Shown: in pieces, positions 1-9,200 of the stretch
How positions within the stretch are numbered: position 1 is the stretch's first letter
How the letters are laid out: each line of letters begins with the position of its first letter
DNA from: Solen grandis
Taxonomy: Eukaryota > Mollusca > Bivalvia > Adapedonta > Solenidae
DNA: 64,000 bases
Reading direction: 5' to 3'
Assembly: GCA_021229015.1 (NCBI GenBank)
Contig: CM037783.1
Location: forward strand, 57,928,169-57,992,168
Position numbers and translations under genes: made by a program
The notes under the pieces: generated by a model
Told to the model about the DNA's origin: nothing
What the model saw: only the letters and a program-made list of their open reading frames with translations
The model's database searches: none

Positions 1-618
1 ATATAAATCAAGAAATAAAATGTTTTATGTAAGATAGAAAAGGACCTGCATGATGGTAACTAATCGAACAAATAGATAGGTGATAGATAGACAGATTTTA
101 TATTACAGTGGCATGTGTAATGTAGAGTACAAAAACATAAACAATTACACCCGCCCAATGGACCAATATGTCACCTTAAAATAAATAAAACTGATAAATA
201 CAGATCACGACTAAACAACTAAAAAAAAAATAAAAAAATAAGTCTCCAAATTTCATTTGGGAGATTAATAACCATATCAATATTATATTACTTTAAATAT
301 CCATTTGAACTTAACATAAATCATCCGGGTCTCGTTGAAGTCTCGTTGGCCGCGCGCGACTTCGGAAAATCGATATGGGCAAAGAATAAGCTATAAGTCT
401 CTGATCAAACACAATTATATATTGTAGTTATGATCCCCTTCGATGATGCACTTGAACTAACAATCATAGAATGTATGTATGAATTTAATTTTCATTTAGT
501 AAACAATATAATGATTGTAATAAATAGCTCTATATACATGTATTTTCTTAAGCACCTCACGAAACTTCACGATTTTGCCAAATTTTTTGATGATAACTTC
601 GAAACTGTTGTTAAATAC

Positions 619-776
619 GGCGGTAGAGTAGTTTAGGCGTCCAACCTGTAACCAGAGGTCGTGGGTTCAACATACCAAGTCATTTAAACGGCACTGATAC
701 AGTTTCGTCTTTTGGCACCCGGCATTATACGTGTTATTCAAACGGGTTGACACAGTGTCAGGATAATATGAATGGA
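619..776 (+). mobile_element. tRNA-derived SINE, truncated copy (family A)
   Basis: A polymerase III B-box-like segment, GGTCGTGGGTTCAAC, lies about 35 bases after a degenerate A-box region. It is followed by a body with GTCAGGATAATATGA, which matches the GTCAGGATAATGTGA seen in the better copies at 11326 and 39566. The copy stops before the conserved GCGTGATACTGCAGTAT block and is therefore 3' truncated. Confidence 0.5.
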
Positions 777-1054
777 TGTTTTAAAAAAAATAAATGGATA
801 ACATCAATGGCGATATAAAACCCTCCAGTATAGGTGGAATTATTTTGTAAACATTCGATGAAACGATTTAAACAATGCACCTTCTTAAATTTTAGCAGTT
901 AAACGATTTAAGCCCCGTCCTGCTGGTTAAGTCAATTGCACACAAAAGCATGTGTTATTTTGTATAATCAGGTTTATCACTGACTGGCTATTATCCTAAT
1001 CTTGAAAATATCTATAAACACTTTAGTGTTCCATTAGGAAGGTGTTCCAAAGAA

Positions 1055-1077
1055 AGAGAGAGAGAGAGAGAGAGAGA
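1055..1077 (+). repeat. (AG)n microsatellite
   Basis: Simple AG repeat of about 11 units, in the upstream region of the CRAL-TRIO gene. Confidence 0.95.
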
Positions 1078-1369
1078 AGAGCTTCAATGCTTTTTTTTTC
1101 TAAATGAGTACAGTTGACACAGTTTTAAACTGTTTTCCAATTACTAAGCATTTTTTGATCTATGATACCAATTGGTTGCAGTTCGATAATTAGATAATTA
1201 TTAACGGCTTTTATATGTGCTTTTTTTTTAAATTAATTTTTTTTTTTTAATACTTGAAGATTTGAAATAAATTAAGTACATGAATTGCATTGTTTTATTA
1301 TTAGCTGTAGTTAACGAGCATACTGTGATAAAATACACAGCTGGATTTTAAAACCGAACAGTGGTGTCT

Positions 1370-1379
1370 GTCACGTGAC
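1370..1379. promoter_or_regulatory. Palindromic E-box GTCACGTGAC upstream of the CRAL-TRIO start
   Basis: The 10-base palindrome GTCACGTGAC sits 89 bases before the proposed start codon. It matches the consensus bound by bHLH-zip factors of the MiT/TFE, USF and MITF type (CLEAR-like). Its position in the presumed promoter or 5' UTR of a lipid-binding protein is suggestive, but a single 10-mer can occur by chance. No clear TATA box was seen. Confidence 0.4.
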
Positions 1380-1467
1380 CCAAGTCTCCATTCGAGTGAA
1401 ACCATCATAACGCCTGATCTGTATACAGGGCTGTACATACTGATTTGTAATTGACAGAGGATATAAG

Positions 1468-1483
1468 ATGTCAGCTGAACCAG
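1468..1483 (+). CDS. CRAL-TRIO protein, coding exon 1 (start codon)
   Basis: This short exon reads ATG TCA GCT GAA CCA G followed by the donor gtaaca. It ends with one base of a codon. The next exon supplies two bases, giving a Gly and an unbroken frame into the K/E-rich helix. MSAEP- is a usual length and style of N-terminus for this family. The call rests on the phase match and the donor, not on homology of the five residues themselves. An alternative start in an unseen upstream exon is possible. Confidence 0.65.
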
Positions 1484-2924
1484 GTAACATAACACAATTT
1501 CATTAACATTAATTTGTTTACGAATACAATGTATAGCCAACGTTTGATATTGTATTTACGTATCTTACCTAAACAACGGTATGATCTTTATAGTTATAGT
1601 GTAAACTTATCTATAGAGTTACACCGGAATTAATATTTGGGGTTTTCCCAACTAATCCGGGGTTACAGTTATAACTTCGTGGTGTTGCACTAATTCTATT
1701 GTGAACGGTAGTGCACCTTGAAGCTATAACGGTAAAAGTTTGTTTGTACCCCCGGATGTGAACAACCCACATTTGCCGATTTCCGGATAACATCTATATT
1801 ACAATGACTGGAAAACACGTTTTTCGGGGTTGGACCTGAACTTCGCACCTGGGAAGGTCATGTAAAATCTTTTGGATATTTCTATATTAGAAAAAAGAAT
1901 GATGAAACTTTGAATATCATTAAATCTGGTTGGGGGTATTCAATCCAGGGCTATTAAATAAAAATCGTAGATACACTAGCAACACAGTAAAACCACATTC
2001 ACACATGTTTTAGATATACATCTATACAAAGTTAACATGTTTTGTTAAATCTCAGGGGACGCGGAGTTTAAGAGCAAGTTAGACGAGAAGAGCAAGAAGA
2101 AAGCCAAGGAAGAACTGCACGAACTGAATGAAAAGGACAGGGCGATAGCGGTACAGTCGTTCCGGGAGTGGGTCCTGCAGCAGAAGTGGCTCAAAACTCC
2201 CACAGGTAAGGGCTTGAAACACCCACTGGTAATGGCACAAAATGCCTACAGGTTATACATGTAAGAGCTTTTAACACACAGGTAAGGGCTTGAAACACCC
2301 ACTGGTAAGGGCTCAAGTAACCAACAGGTAAAGGTTAGGAACACGCACATACTGTCGCCCAACATCATATATACAAACTACTTTTTGACTGAAATATATC
2401 GGGGACATAAAGCCAATTATACAAGCAAACAAACAAAAAACTAAACAGACCTATTCTCAAATTTACAGGTTATGCATTGAAAAAAATGAAATGTTACTTC
2501 AGAGCTTAGATTAAAATAAAAATATCCACTCCCAACTAACATGGCTAATGGATTCACTGGTCCTGGTATGAAATATTATGTCCGAAACAATCCTTGTAAA
2601 AAAAGGCTTCATGGCTTAAAGCAAACACAGAGGTCCTTGTATATCACAACTCAACATAATCACAGGTCTTGGTATGACATACCTTTTGGTACAAAATAGG
2701 TTCTTGTACACCATACCAATACGCCCAATCACATCAATGCTTTGATTATTTCATTTTATTTAAGATTTCGGGTTCCTTCTCCGGTTCCTGCGAGTCAGAA
2801 AGTTTAGTCAGCTGTTGGCGAGAGAAACACTGGAGAATTATTGGACGGCGAAGACAAAATGTCCAGACTGGTTCAAAGACCTGGACCCTGCTGATCCTAT
2901 TCTACAAGAGATTCTCAGAACAGG
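1468..2924 (+). CDS. CRAL-TRIO lipid-binding protein, 5' part (three exons; rest missing)
   Basis: Joining 1468-1483, 2056-2205 and 2765-2924 gives one open frame of 108 complete residues from ATG, with phases 1 and 1 at the two internal introns and GT/AG at every junction. The protein begins MSAEPGDAEF and contains the CRAL-TRIO N-terminal helical domain: a K/E-rich helix with AKEELHELNEKDRAIAV, a REWVLQQKWLKT segment, then the family hallmark FLLRFLRVRKF, and last LDPADPILQEILRTG. In alpha-tocopherol transfer protein, clavesins and retinaldehyde-binding protein this domain precedes the ~150-residue hydrophobic-ligand pocket. None of the pocket is visible: the third exon ends in phase 2 (codon GG-) and no continuing exon was found before the unrelated GPCR exon at 6133. 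Family members act as cytosolic or endosomal carriers of tocopherol, retinal or phosphoinositide lipids. Which ligand applies here cannot be told without the pocket. The missing exons probably lie in the gap at 3072-3171. Confidence 0.85.
2056..2205 (+). CDS. CRAL-TRIO protein, coding exon 2
   Basis: The acceptor ctcag lies directly before 2056 and the donor gtaagg directly after 2205. The exon is 150 bases, enters in phase 1 and leaves in phase 1. It encodes a strongly charged helix (many Lys and Glu) and the first part of the CRAL-TRIO-N domain, ending WLKTPT. Its base composition is clearly richer in G+C than the flanks. A perfect 32-base copy of its last bases plus the donor occurs 76 bases downstream (see repeat at 2201-2308). 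Confidence 0.85.
2201..2308 (+). repeat. Tandem duplication containing the exon 2 splice donor
   Basis: A 32-base sequence beginning CACAGGTAAGGGCTTG is present at 2201-2232 and again, identical, at 2277-2308, a period of 76 bases. It contains the last five bases of CRAL-TRIO exon 2 and its donor, so the intron carries a perfect decoy copy of the donor context. Further partial GGTAA-containing units follow up to about 2335. Confidence 0.85.
2765..2924 (+). CDS. CRAL-TRIO protein, coding exon 3
   Basis: The exon follows a T-rich acceptor ending tttaag and precedes the donor gtaggg. It is 160 bases, enters in phase 1 and leaves in phase 2. It encodes DFGFLLRFLRVRKF, the most conserved motif of the CRAL-TRIO-N domain, then an ETLENYWTAK helix and DLDPADPILQEILRTG, which corresponds to the linker before the lipid-binding core. 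This is the last exon of the gene that can be found in the window. Confidence 0.88.
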
Positions 2925-3071
2925 GTAGGGATGTGTATTTACCATCTCAGGGAGTAGTAAATCATACTGATATTTTAATATAGCCAATTTCACGCGCATA
3001 TGAAACCATTTTACGCATAACGTTAATCAAGACATTTTGAAAAAAAAAAATGTAGAGCACTTTTCTAAGAA

Positions 3072-3171
3072 NNNNNNNNNNNNNNNNNNNNNNNNNNNNN
3101 NNNNNNNNNNNNNNNNNNNNNNNNNNNNNNNNNNNNNNNNNNNNNNNNNNNNNNNNNNNNNNNNNNNNNNN
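3072..3171. other. Assembly gap 1 (100 N)
   Basis: Exactly 100 N, a conventional placeholder for a gap of unknown length. It lies between the last visible CRAL-TRIO exon (ends 2924) and the first visible GPCR exon (starts 6133). Both genes lack expected exons on the gap-facing side. Confidence 0.99.
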
Positions 3172-3564
3172 ATTTAAAAGTAATATATTTTTCCTTAAAG
3201 CCAACATATTAAAATTCCTTTTTGGATTTTTTTAACCTTTTTTTTTAAAATTTTTTTTCATATTGGTGACAGTGTTATTTGCATACTTTTATGTTTATGT
3301 ACTTTTATCTACATGTATCTGTACACCTGTGTAAGTAATTTATATGTCAGTCTATTTGTTTCTCTCTGTAAAAACATCTTAATAAAATCATAACGTATGA
3401 ATCCGAATATGTATATATATATATGAAAACTCACACTGCTCATTAAACAGTGGTAAATATATAGTTTTATATAGACTTCTGGTTTATCAAACCGGGAATT
3501 TGTTTACATATGTTCAAAATGTTTGTATGTGTGTAAATTATGTATCATGTTATTTTCACCAAGT

Positions 3565-3645
3565 TACCATGTTTTGCTGAATTGTAGCCACATGGGTCTA
3601 TGACCTTCGGGTTGAAAATAAAATATCTATATCATTTAATAGCAT
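3565..3645 (+). mobile_element. Probable LINE 3' tail
   Basis: The sequence contains ACATGGGTCTATGACCTTCG followed by GGTTGAAAATAAAATATC and a low-complexity end. A pyrimidine-rich 'ACCTTCGGGTTGAAAATAAA' end with a short A/T repeat is typical of 3' ends of molluscan non-LTR retrotransposons. A related end, inverted, is at 44337-44405. No reverse-transcriptase frame is attached, so this would be a dead-on-arrival 5'-truncated copy. Confidence 0.4.
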
Positions 3646-4316
3646 TGAACTGCTTGAACTCATGGAGTCGGTCATAGTTCTCGCGTTGTTCACTAGTATC
3701 ACGTTCTTTGTGAATGTCTTAAGTAAAGGTGTCACATGTAGTTGCCGTTCCTGCAATTCATTATATAATATATACATATCTTATTACTTTACTGTATGAA
3801 TAACATTATATTAAAGAACAATTTAAATGTAAATTATATAGCCGCTGTACCAGTTTATTGTTTGAAAATATTAATTTTGAAATATGTATTTATATCTTTC
3901 GGTTTCAATACATGAAATTATTACTGATAGACTCTCTTCGTATTTTAAAGATTTCTGTTACTTAATGTTTATGTTAAATACACACTCTCTCTCTCAGTCT
4001 CTCTCCTCCATATACAGGGAATGAATTGTGTCATTAGAAAATAAGTAAACTTACGTAGAATATAACCACAATGGATCTCCATATTGAATACTCGGTCAGC
4101 GTCTGCTTAAATTGAGCGAATAGCGGCGAATCAAATCGGTCAATAATTGAATCCCCCCTTCTTTGTGTTACTAAACTAGACTATCATGTTCATATATCAT
4201 TAGCCTAAGTTAAACATATTTAATTTAGACTTACAGGTACATGAACTGAGAGTCACGCTAACCTTATTTGATGTTGCGAAACGATGCTGTTTAAGTCACG
4301 CTATATTACGTTCAGA

Positions 4317-4421
4317 TGTTTTGGCTTTCCTGCCGCTTCTGATGGCATCGTGATGCGGGTCTCAATCACTGTCACATGCCGTACGGAGATTTCTATCGAC
4401 TGCGAGACTGATGTCTTTACC
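4317..4421 (-). other. Possible minus-strand exon, unassigned
   Basis: On the minus strand an acceptor-like taattttcag precedes about 37 open codons rich in Val, Ser, Thr and Ile (for example SIEISVRHVTVIETRITMP). A donor-like gtaata follows. The G+C content is above that of the surroundings. No family was recognised. It lies within 1.7 kb of the GPCR on the opposite strand, so it could be an unrelated nested exon or chance. Confidence 0.18.
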
Positions 4422-6132
4422 TGAAAATTACGAGTGTCATTAAATACGTGGTTTCTACATTTAATCAATAAACTGATACAAACCGTACTTAAATCAAAGT
4501 TTTAAATCAAGACCCAAAGCAGGAACAAGAGGAATTTGAGAGAAAGCACACGTCTCGGTTTTATCTAAGTGATAAAGAATACAAAGTGCAATCATGTTGT
4601 CGAGCTTGCGTTTCTGAATGCTTTTATTGTATTTCCTATCCTTAATACTTTTCAGTTAATTTAATGCGAGCACGTTGTGAGGAAGACTACGTGATTACGA
4701 ATGCAATATTTTCTTTCGTAATTAGGCTCATTTTGCCTGTCTCTCTTTTTCTCGTTACATTTCTTTACGTGCTACTCTCTTTTGATGAAAATGAATGCTT
4801 GGGTATAGATATGCAAATTGTGGTATTCGACATTTAAGACTTGCATTTAACAATCAACACAGAGGGAAATTGCGTGGCAAATTGTCCCAAATCCAGCTCG
4901 TTCAATCTATTTTGCTTCACCATGTATCTGTATTCGATGTATAATGAGGCATATTGACTCCCTGGCCGACCTTAGTTTCGAAACTAATTAAAATACAAAG
5001 ATCGTCGTCCTCGACAACTAACAAAAAGAAAATTACTTGAATATTCTATATAACGTAAACCAATCAGCAAATCCATTTTACTAATTTTACAAGATCACGA
5101 AATGAACGAGATATCACGATATTTTACTTTGAAGTATTTGAAAAAAGGTTCTATTAATTCCCATGGTATGTTAAAAAGTGCTTGGCCATTACAATTTGCA
5201 GTTGTTTCTTTTGTAGATCAGATTCATTTTCAGATAGTTCAGCCATAGTTCAGTCGTAAACAAGATACGTATAATTTAGTTTAAAAAAATGTCAGTTGTT
5301 TGGTTTCACCTTCCATAAATTCCTAGAGTTTTTATGGGTCGAATTACGGTCTCGAGGTTGCCCACTATATTTTTATGTACAGCCAGTAGACATCAATAAA
5401 GGGTTAGTGGAAAAACACTAAGGCGTTTCAAATGAAGAAAATTACAAATACTTGTATCACAGGGGAATGTAGACAGTAAAATTAATTAATTGATTGGTTT
5501 TGTACTGGCCCTAAACAGATATGTAGGGGTAAATAATGTTCATAGCACCTCGTCCCCCTATATTTCCGAGAAGGGTCAATACAAAACCCAATATAAATTC
5601 TTTTAAAAGGAGGGTTTGGCCAGTTAATTATTAGCCGGTCGAGGTCGCAAGCCAATACTTAATAAGACTGGTTTAACATTAATCCGAAACAAAGACTGGT
5701 GTGTTTGTATGTTTAATTAAAAACACAAACGTTTGAAATATAACGTCTAATAACGTTATTTGTATTATTTGTTGTACACTTTGAGAAATAATTCCAAAGC
5801 AAAGCCTGGTTAAAATTTCCACAAACAATACTTAGCGCCAAATAATACATAAATACTTAATAACGAGTTTCATTATTCTTTTTTATCTTATCAAATACCT
5901 AAATATTCCATTTCTTTAATACATATCAATATTTTGATAAGAAAATAATTCATGTCAGCTAATTCATGTTCTGGAATATATGTCATAAAATAAAATGAAT
6001 GGTTGAACGTGACTCTTCCTTGTTTAAGAATTAAGAATTACTTAGCAAATGCAATTCGAGTTTGGTATGTTTGTATATTGAGAAAATAAGCAAACGTTTT
6101 TTATATGACGTCAGTCTTTTGTCTTCTTTCAG

Positions 6133-6201
6133 GTATTGAAAGCCTCAAGTCCTGTCCTACTGAGAATCATTTTACTTGGAGCATTCCTCCTTTACTGCCC
6201 G
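6133..6201 (+). CDS. GPR158-like exon: TM2
   Basis: Acceptor tctttcag, donor gtaagt. The exon is 69 bases, in phase 0 at both ends, and encodes 23 residues starting VLKASSPVLLRIILLGAFLL. The [KR]-A-S-x(2)-LL start at the ICL1/TM2 boundary is as in GPR158/GPR179. The phase-0 acceptor means the missing TM1 exon must end on a complete codon. Confidence 0.88.
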
Positions 6202-9200
6202 GTAAGTAACTAAAGCTGCGCATAAATTCTATGCATAATCGAAATATAACGTAGACGAGGTTTCTGAAGATGTATTTTTATATAAAAAGTGCGCTTTAAA
6301 AATGTGGTATATACTATAACATGATCAATCTTTACAACTGAGTTATTGCTTTTTTTTCAGAATTCAAATTAGTAAAGCTATCAGTTTTCTTATATTTTTG
6401 AATTTTAGTAAACAAAAAAAAAGGCAAACAGTAAATAAAATACATAATTGATTTTCTGGGTAAAATGGTGTTTCGTTTAATTTTGAATCAGCTATTGTAT
6501 ATCAAAAAATAATATAAGGTTCTGGCAATGTACAAAGAAACACTCTTATCTTTAATATGGATTTAATCGTACCATCTAGAAATCTTAATTTGCGAGTTCA
6601 ACATATGAATATTTGTCTTTGTTAATGAAATGATTATATACGTCACATAAAAAAACGTGGCTAGTAATGACGGCTACACAATTTGAAAACTCTGCACGAA
6701 AACGAGATGACCCCAGGTTAAATGACCTGGTTAAAGGACACATAAGCAGTTTTTGGTGCCAGATAAGGGAATTAACTTGTTTTTTCCTATGGCCTTATGA
6801 TTAAACAGCTGTTTCCTGTTTCATATAACCATCACGTATTTTCTTATATTTAACACGTCACAACTAAAGCAGCTGGATTAAATGTATTTTATGCAACTAA
6901 CTTTGATATAAAAGATATACTAGAAATACCCACGTTATATTGTTACTTGATCACAATGTATCTGAGCAAGCACAATATCTTAGACCCTTTCGATAAACAG
7001 CCAGATTATCCCAAACGCTCTGAAGTTGTTGACCTTGAGTAATGAAAAATGGTCAAATTAACAGTGTCCACTCTCTAACTTGAGCAAACGTAGACTGATT
7101 TCAACCATACTTGGCCACAATGCTTATAGGGACACTGTTGTGGTTCCTTTCGATAACCAGCCATATTGACACTCTGGTGGGGTTATGGCCCTTGAAATGA
7201 TGAAAAAAGGTCAAATAAATTGGCAGTGTCCGCACTCTTACAAACAAAATATAAAAAAAATAAAATAAAAACAACAACAACAAAAAAAACCAAAAAACAT
7301 CAAACAAATATGGTCCGATCTTTTCAAAACTTGGCCAAATTTAAATGGGCACAATATCTTAACCAAGTTTGTTAACCAGCCAAAACATCTTGTACACTCT
7401 ATAGCGTTGTGGCCCTTTAATGGATGACAAATTGCAAAATTAGCAATGTCTGCTCCATAGCACTGACAAACGTGAACCGATCTTTACCAAATTTTGTCAC
7501 AATGTGTATAGGCACATTATCTCAATCGAGATTGAAAACCAGTCAGAATTTCCTACTTTAGAGTTATGACCCTTAAATTGATAAAACGGTAGGACGGGCG
7601 CGTTTTGCGATAACCAGCGCTCTTGTTTGTTGTTTTGTTGTTATAGTCACTGTTTTCTGAGTCTAGGTCATATGATAAAAAGAATCTGACATGAATGTCA
7701 TTTCATATCAAATTTTATTACAATCGTTCATGAAAATGTTATATAATTCTATGCATTATATGATAGACATGTATTGTGTTACATTATTGATACGTTTCTT
7801 TGATTTAAATTAACTTTATTATTACAATTAAAATTTATGATAATAGAAACATACGTAATAATCAATATCTAAATGTAACTTACTTTTGGAATAAATTAAA
7901 TAAAAAAAAACATATATTTCTATGTCAATACTGACCCTCCCATATTCAAAATAAGCAAATATAATCAAACAATGGTTAATTATTCATTATTTATAAAAGT
8001 TTCTTACTTAATGTTTCTCAAAATATGTGCATAATTAACTAATAGGGAAATTGATAATAGAAAAAAATGGTTTCCAGCAAAATATACCAAAAGTACTTTT
8101 AGCTCTTAGATATTTTGGATGGATGTCATTATACTCTCATTGTTTATATTTTGCACTGGCAAGTTTTTCCGAAAACAGCATGTAATCGGGAAAAAAACTG
8201 AATTTGTAAAACCGTCATCGAACCACAATTTGTTTATCTGCAACGTCATCAATCAATGCACTCGTGATTTGTTAACGGAGACCTACGGAATATCTATGGA
8301 AAATTGACGAAGATGTGCGGAATATGCAATTTAGTTACACATGTATTTGTGTAAACAAATTATCTGAAGGAAAAGTTTCATTGTAATTTATGCATTGTAG
8401 AAACGTTGTCGCCAACGGGTTTGTACATATTGAGTCTCGTAGCACAGTTTGCTTTTCTGTCCGAAGAATATACACTGCTTTTGGAAGCATAATGGGTCTT
8501 TCTTGAAAAAAACAAAAAACAAAACCATAATACTTTAAATCTCACGAGAGAATGTGACAAAGTCAGAAGCGTATCGCGAAGACAATAACGAGGGTTTGTC
8601 TGGAAACTCCTTGTAAATAAGGTTCAGACGCTAGTCGACGGATGAATGTCACAATTACCGTCCGGCCAATTGCCAGTCCATGTACAAAGTCTTCAAAAAT
8701 AACGTCGCAAAAAATCAGTTCATTCTGTCACACGCAGCCCACAACTACATTGAATAATTATCGAAATAAAAGAGCTTGTTAAAAAGATAACTTGACATAT
8801 GTTGTTAGATATGTAACGTGTTTACTATGACTTGATGTGTTTTTATTTTAAATCTTATCTACAAATGCCATTCTCTGGTGACTGTTCATTGCGTTATGCA
8901 CTTGCGTTTTGTTTTGTCAGACGCTGGGGCTTACATGTACCACAAGCATTTTTTCCAGCTTAAATATTTCCTTAAAATCCCAAACGAAAAGGAAAGGAAC
9001 GAAATCAAAATGTTTGAATGCAAAACATCTGTTGTTTGTAACACAATGTCAGAAATTCAGCATTAATTGGAAAGTGTTTTGGACATTTATTCTTCGGGGA
9101 TGAGTTTTTATCACAGCAAGCTGTGTTTGGAGAAGAAGGTTTGGCATAAAACATTTTACGAAATAGACGTGTCCTCCGTGAAGTGAATATGGATGCGTTC

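Larger units (their letters stand above)
1..1467. other. Upstream region of the CRAL-TRIO gene
   Basis: No coding exon was recognised here. The stretch holds a SINE-like copy at 619-776, an (AG)n run at 1055-1077, several poly-T/poly-A runs and, near the end, the presumed promoter and 5' UTR of the CRAL-TRIO gene. A 68-codon open frame at 430-636 has no recognisable similarity and overlaps the SINE head, so I do not call it a gene. Confidence 0.6.
2925..6132. other. Region around gap 1 without a recognised exon
   Basis: Besides the N gap and the LINE-like tail, I see no exon I can assign to either flanking gene. Two things were inspected. One is a minus-strand open segment at about 4317-4421 flanked by splice-like sites (listed separately). 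The other is a 57-residue hydrophobic open frame at 4664-4837, which does not fit as TM1 of the GPCR because no phase-0 donor follows it. The region is otherwise AT-rich with short simple repeats. Confidence 0.5.

Noticed and set aside
4505..4645. Open segment on + reading QDPKQEQEEFERKHTSRFYL and onward to a Cys-rich end
   Set aside because: No acceptor with a pyrimidine tract, no donor and no family. It fits neither flanking gene in phase.
4664..4837. 57-residue hydrophobic frame on + considered as the missing TM1 exon of the GPCR
   Set aside because: It has a Cys, acidic residues and a long hydrophobic stretch like a TM1 exon, but no phase-0 donor follows the hydrophobic segment and no convincing acceptor precedes it.
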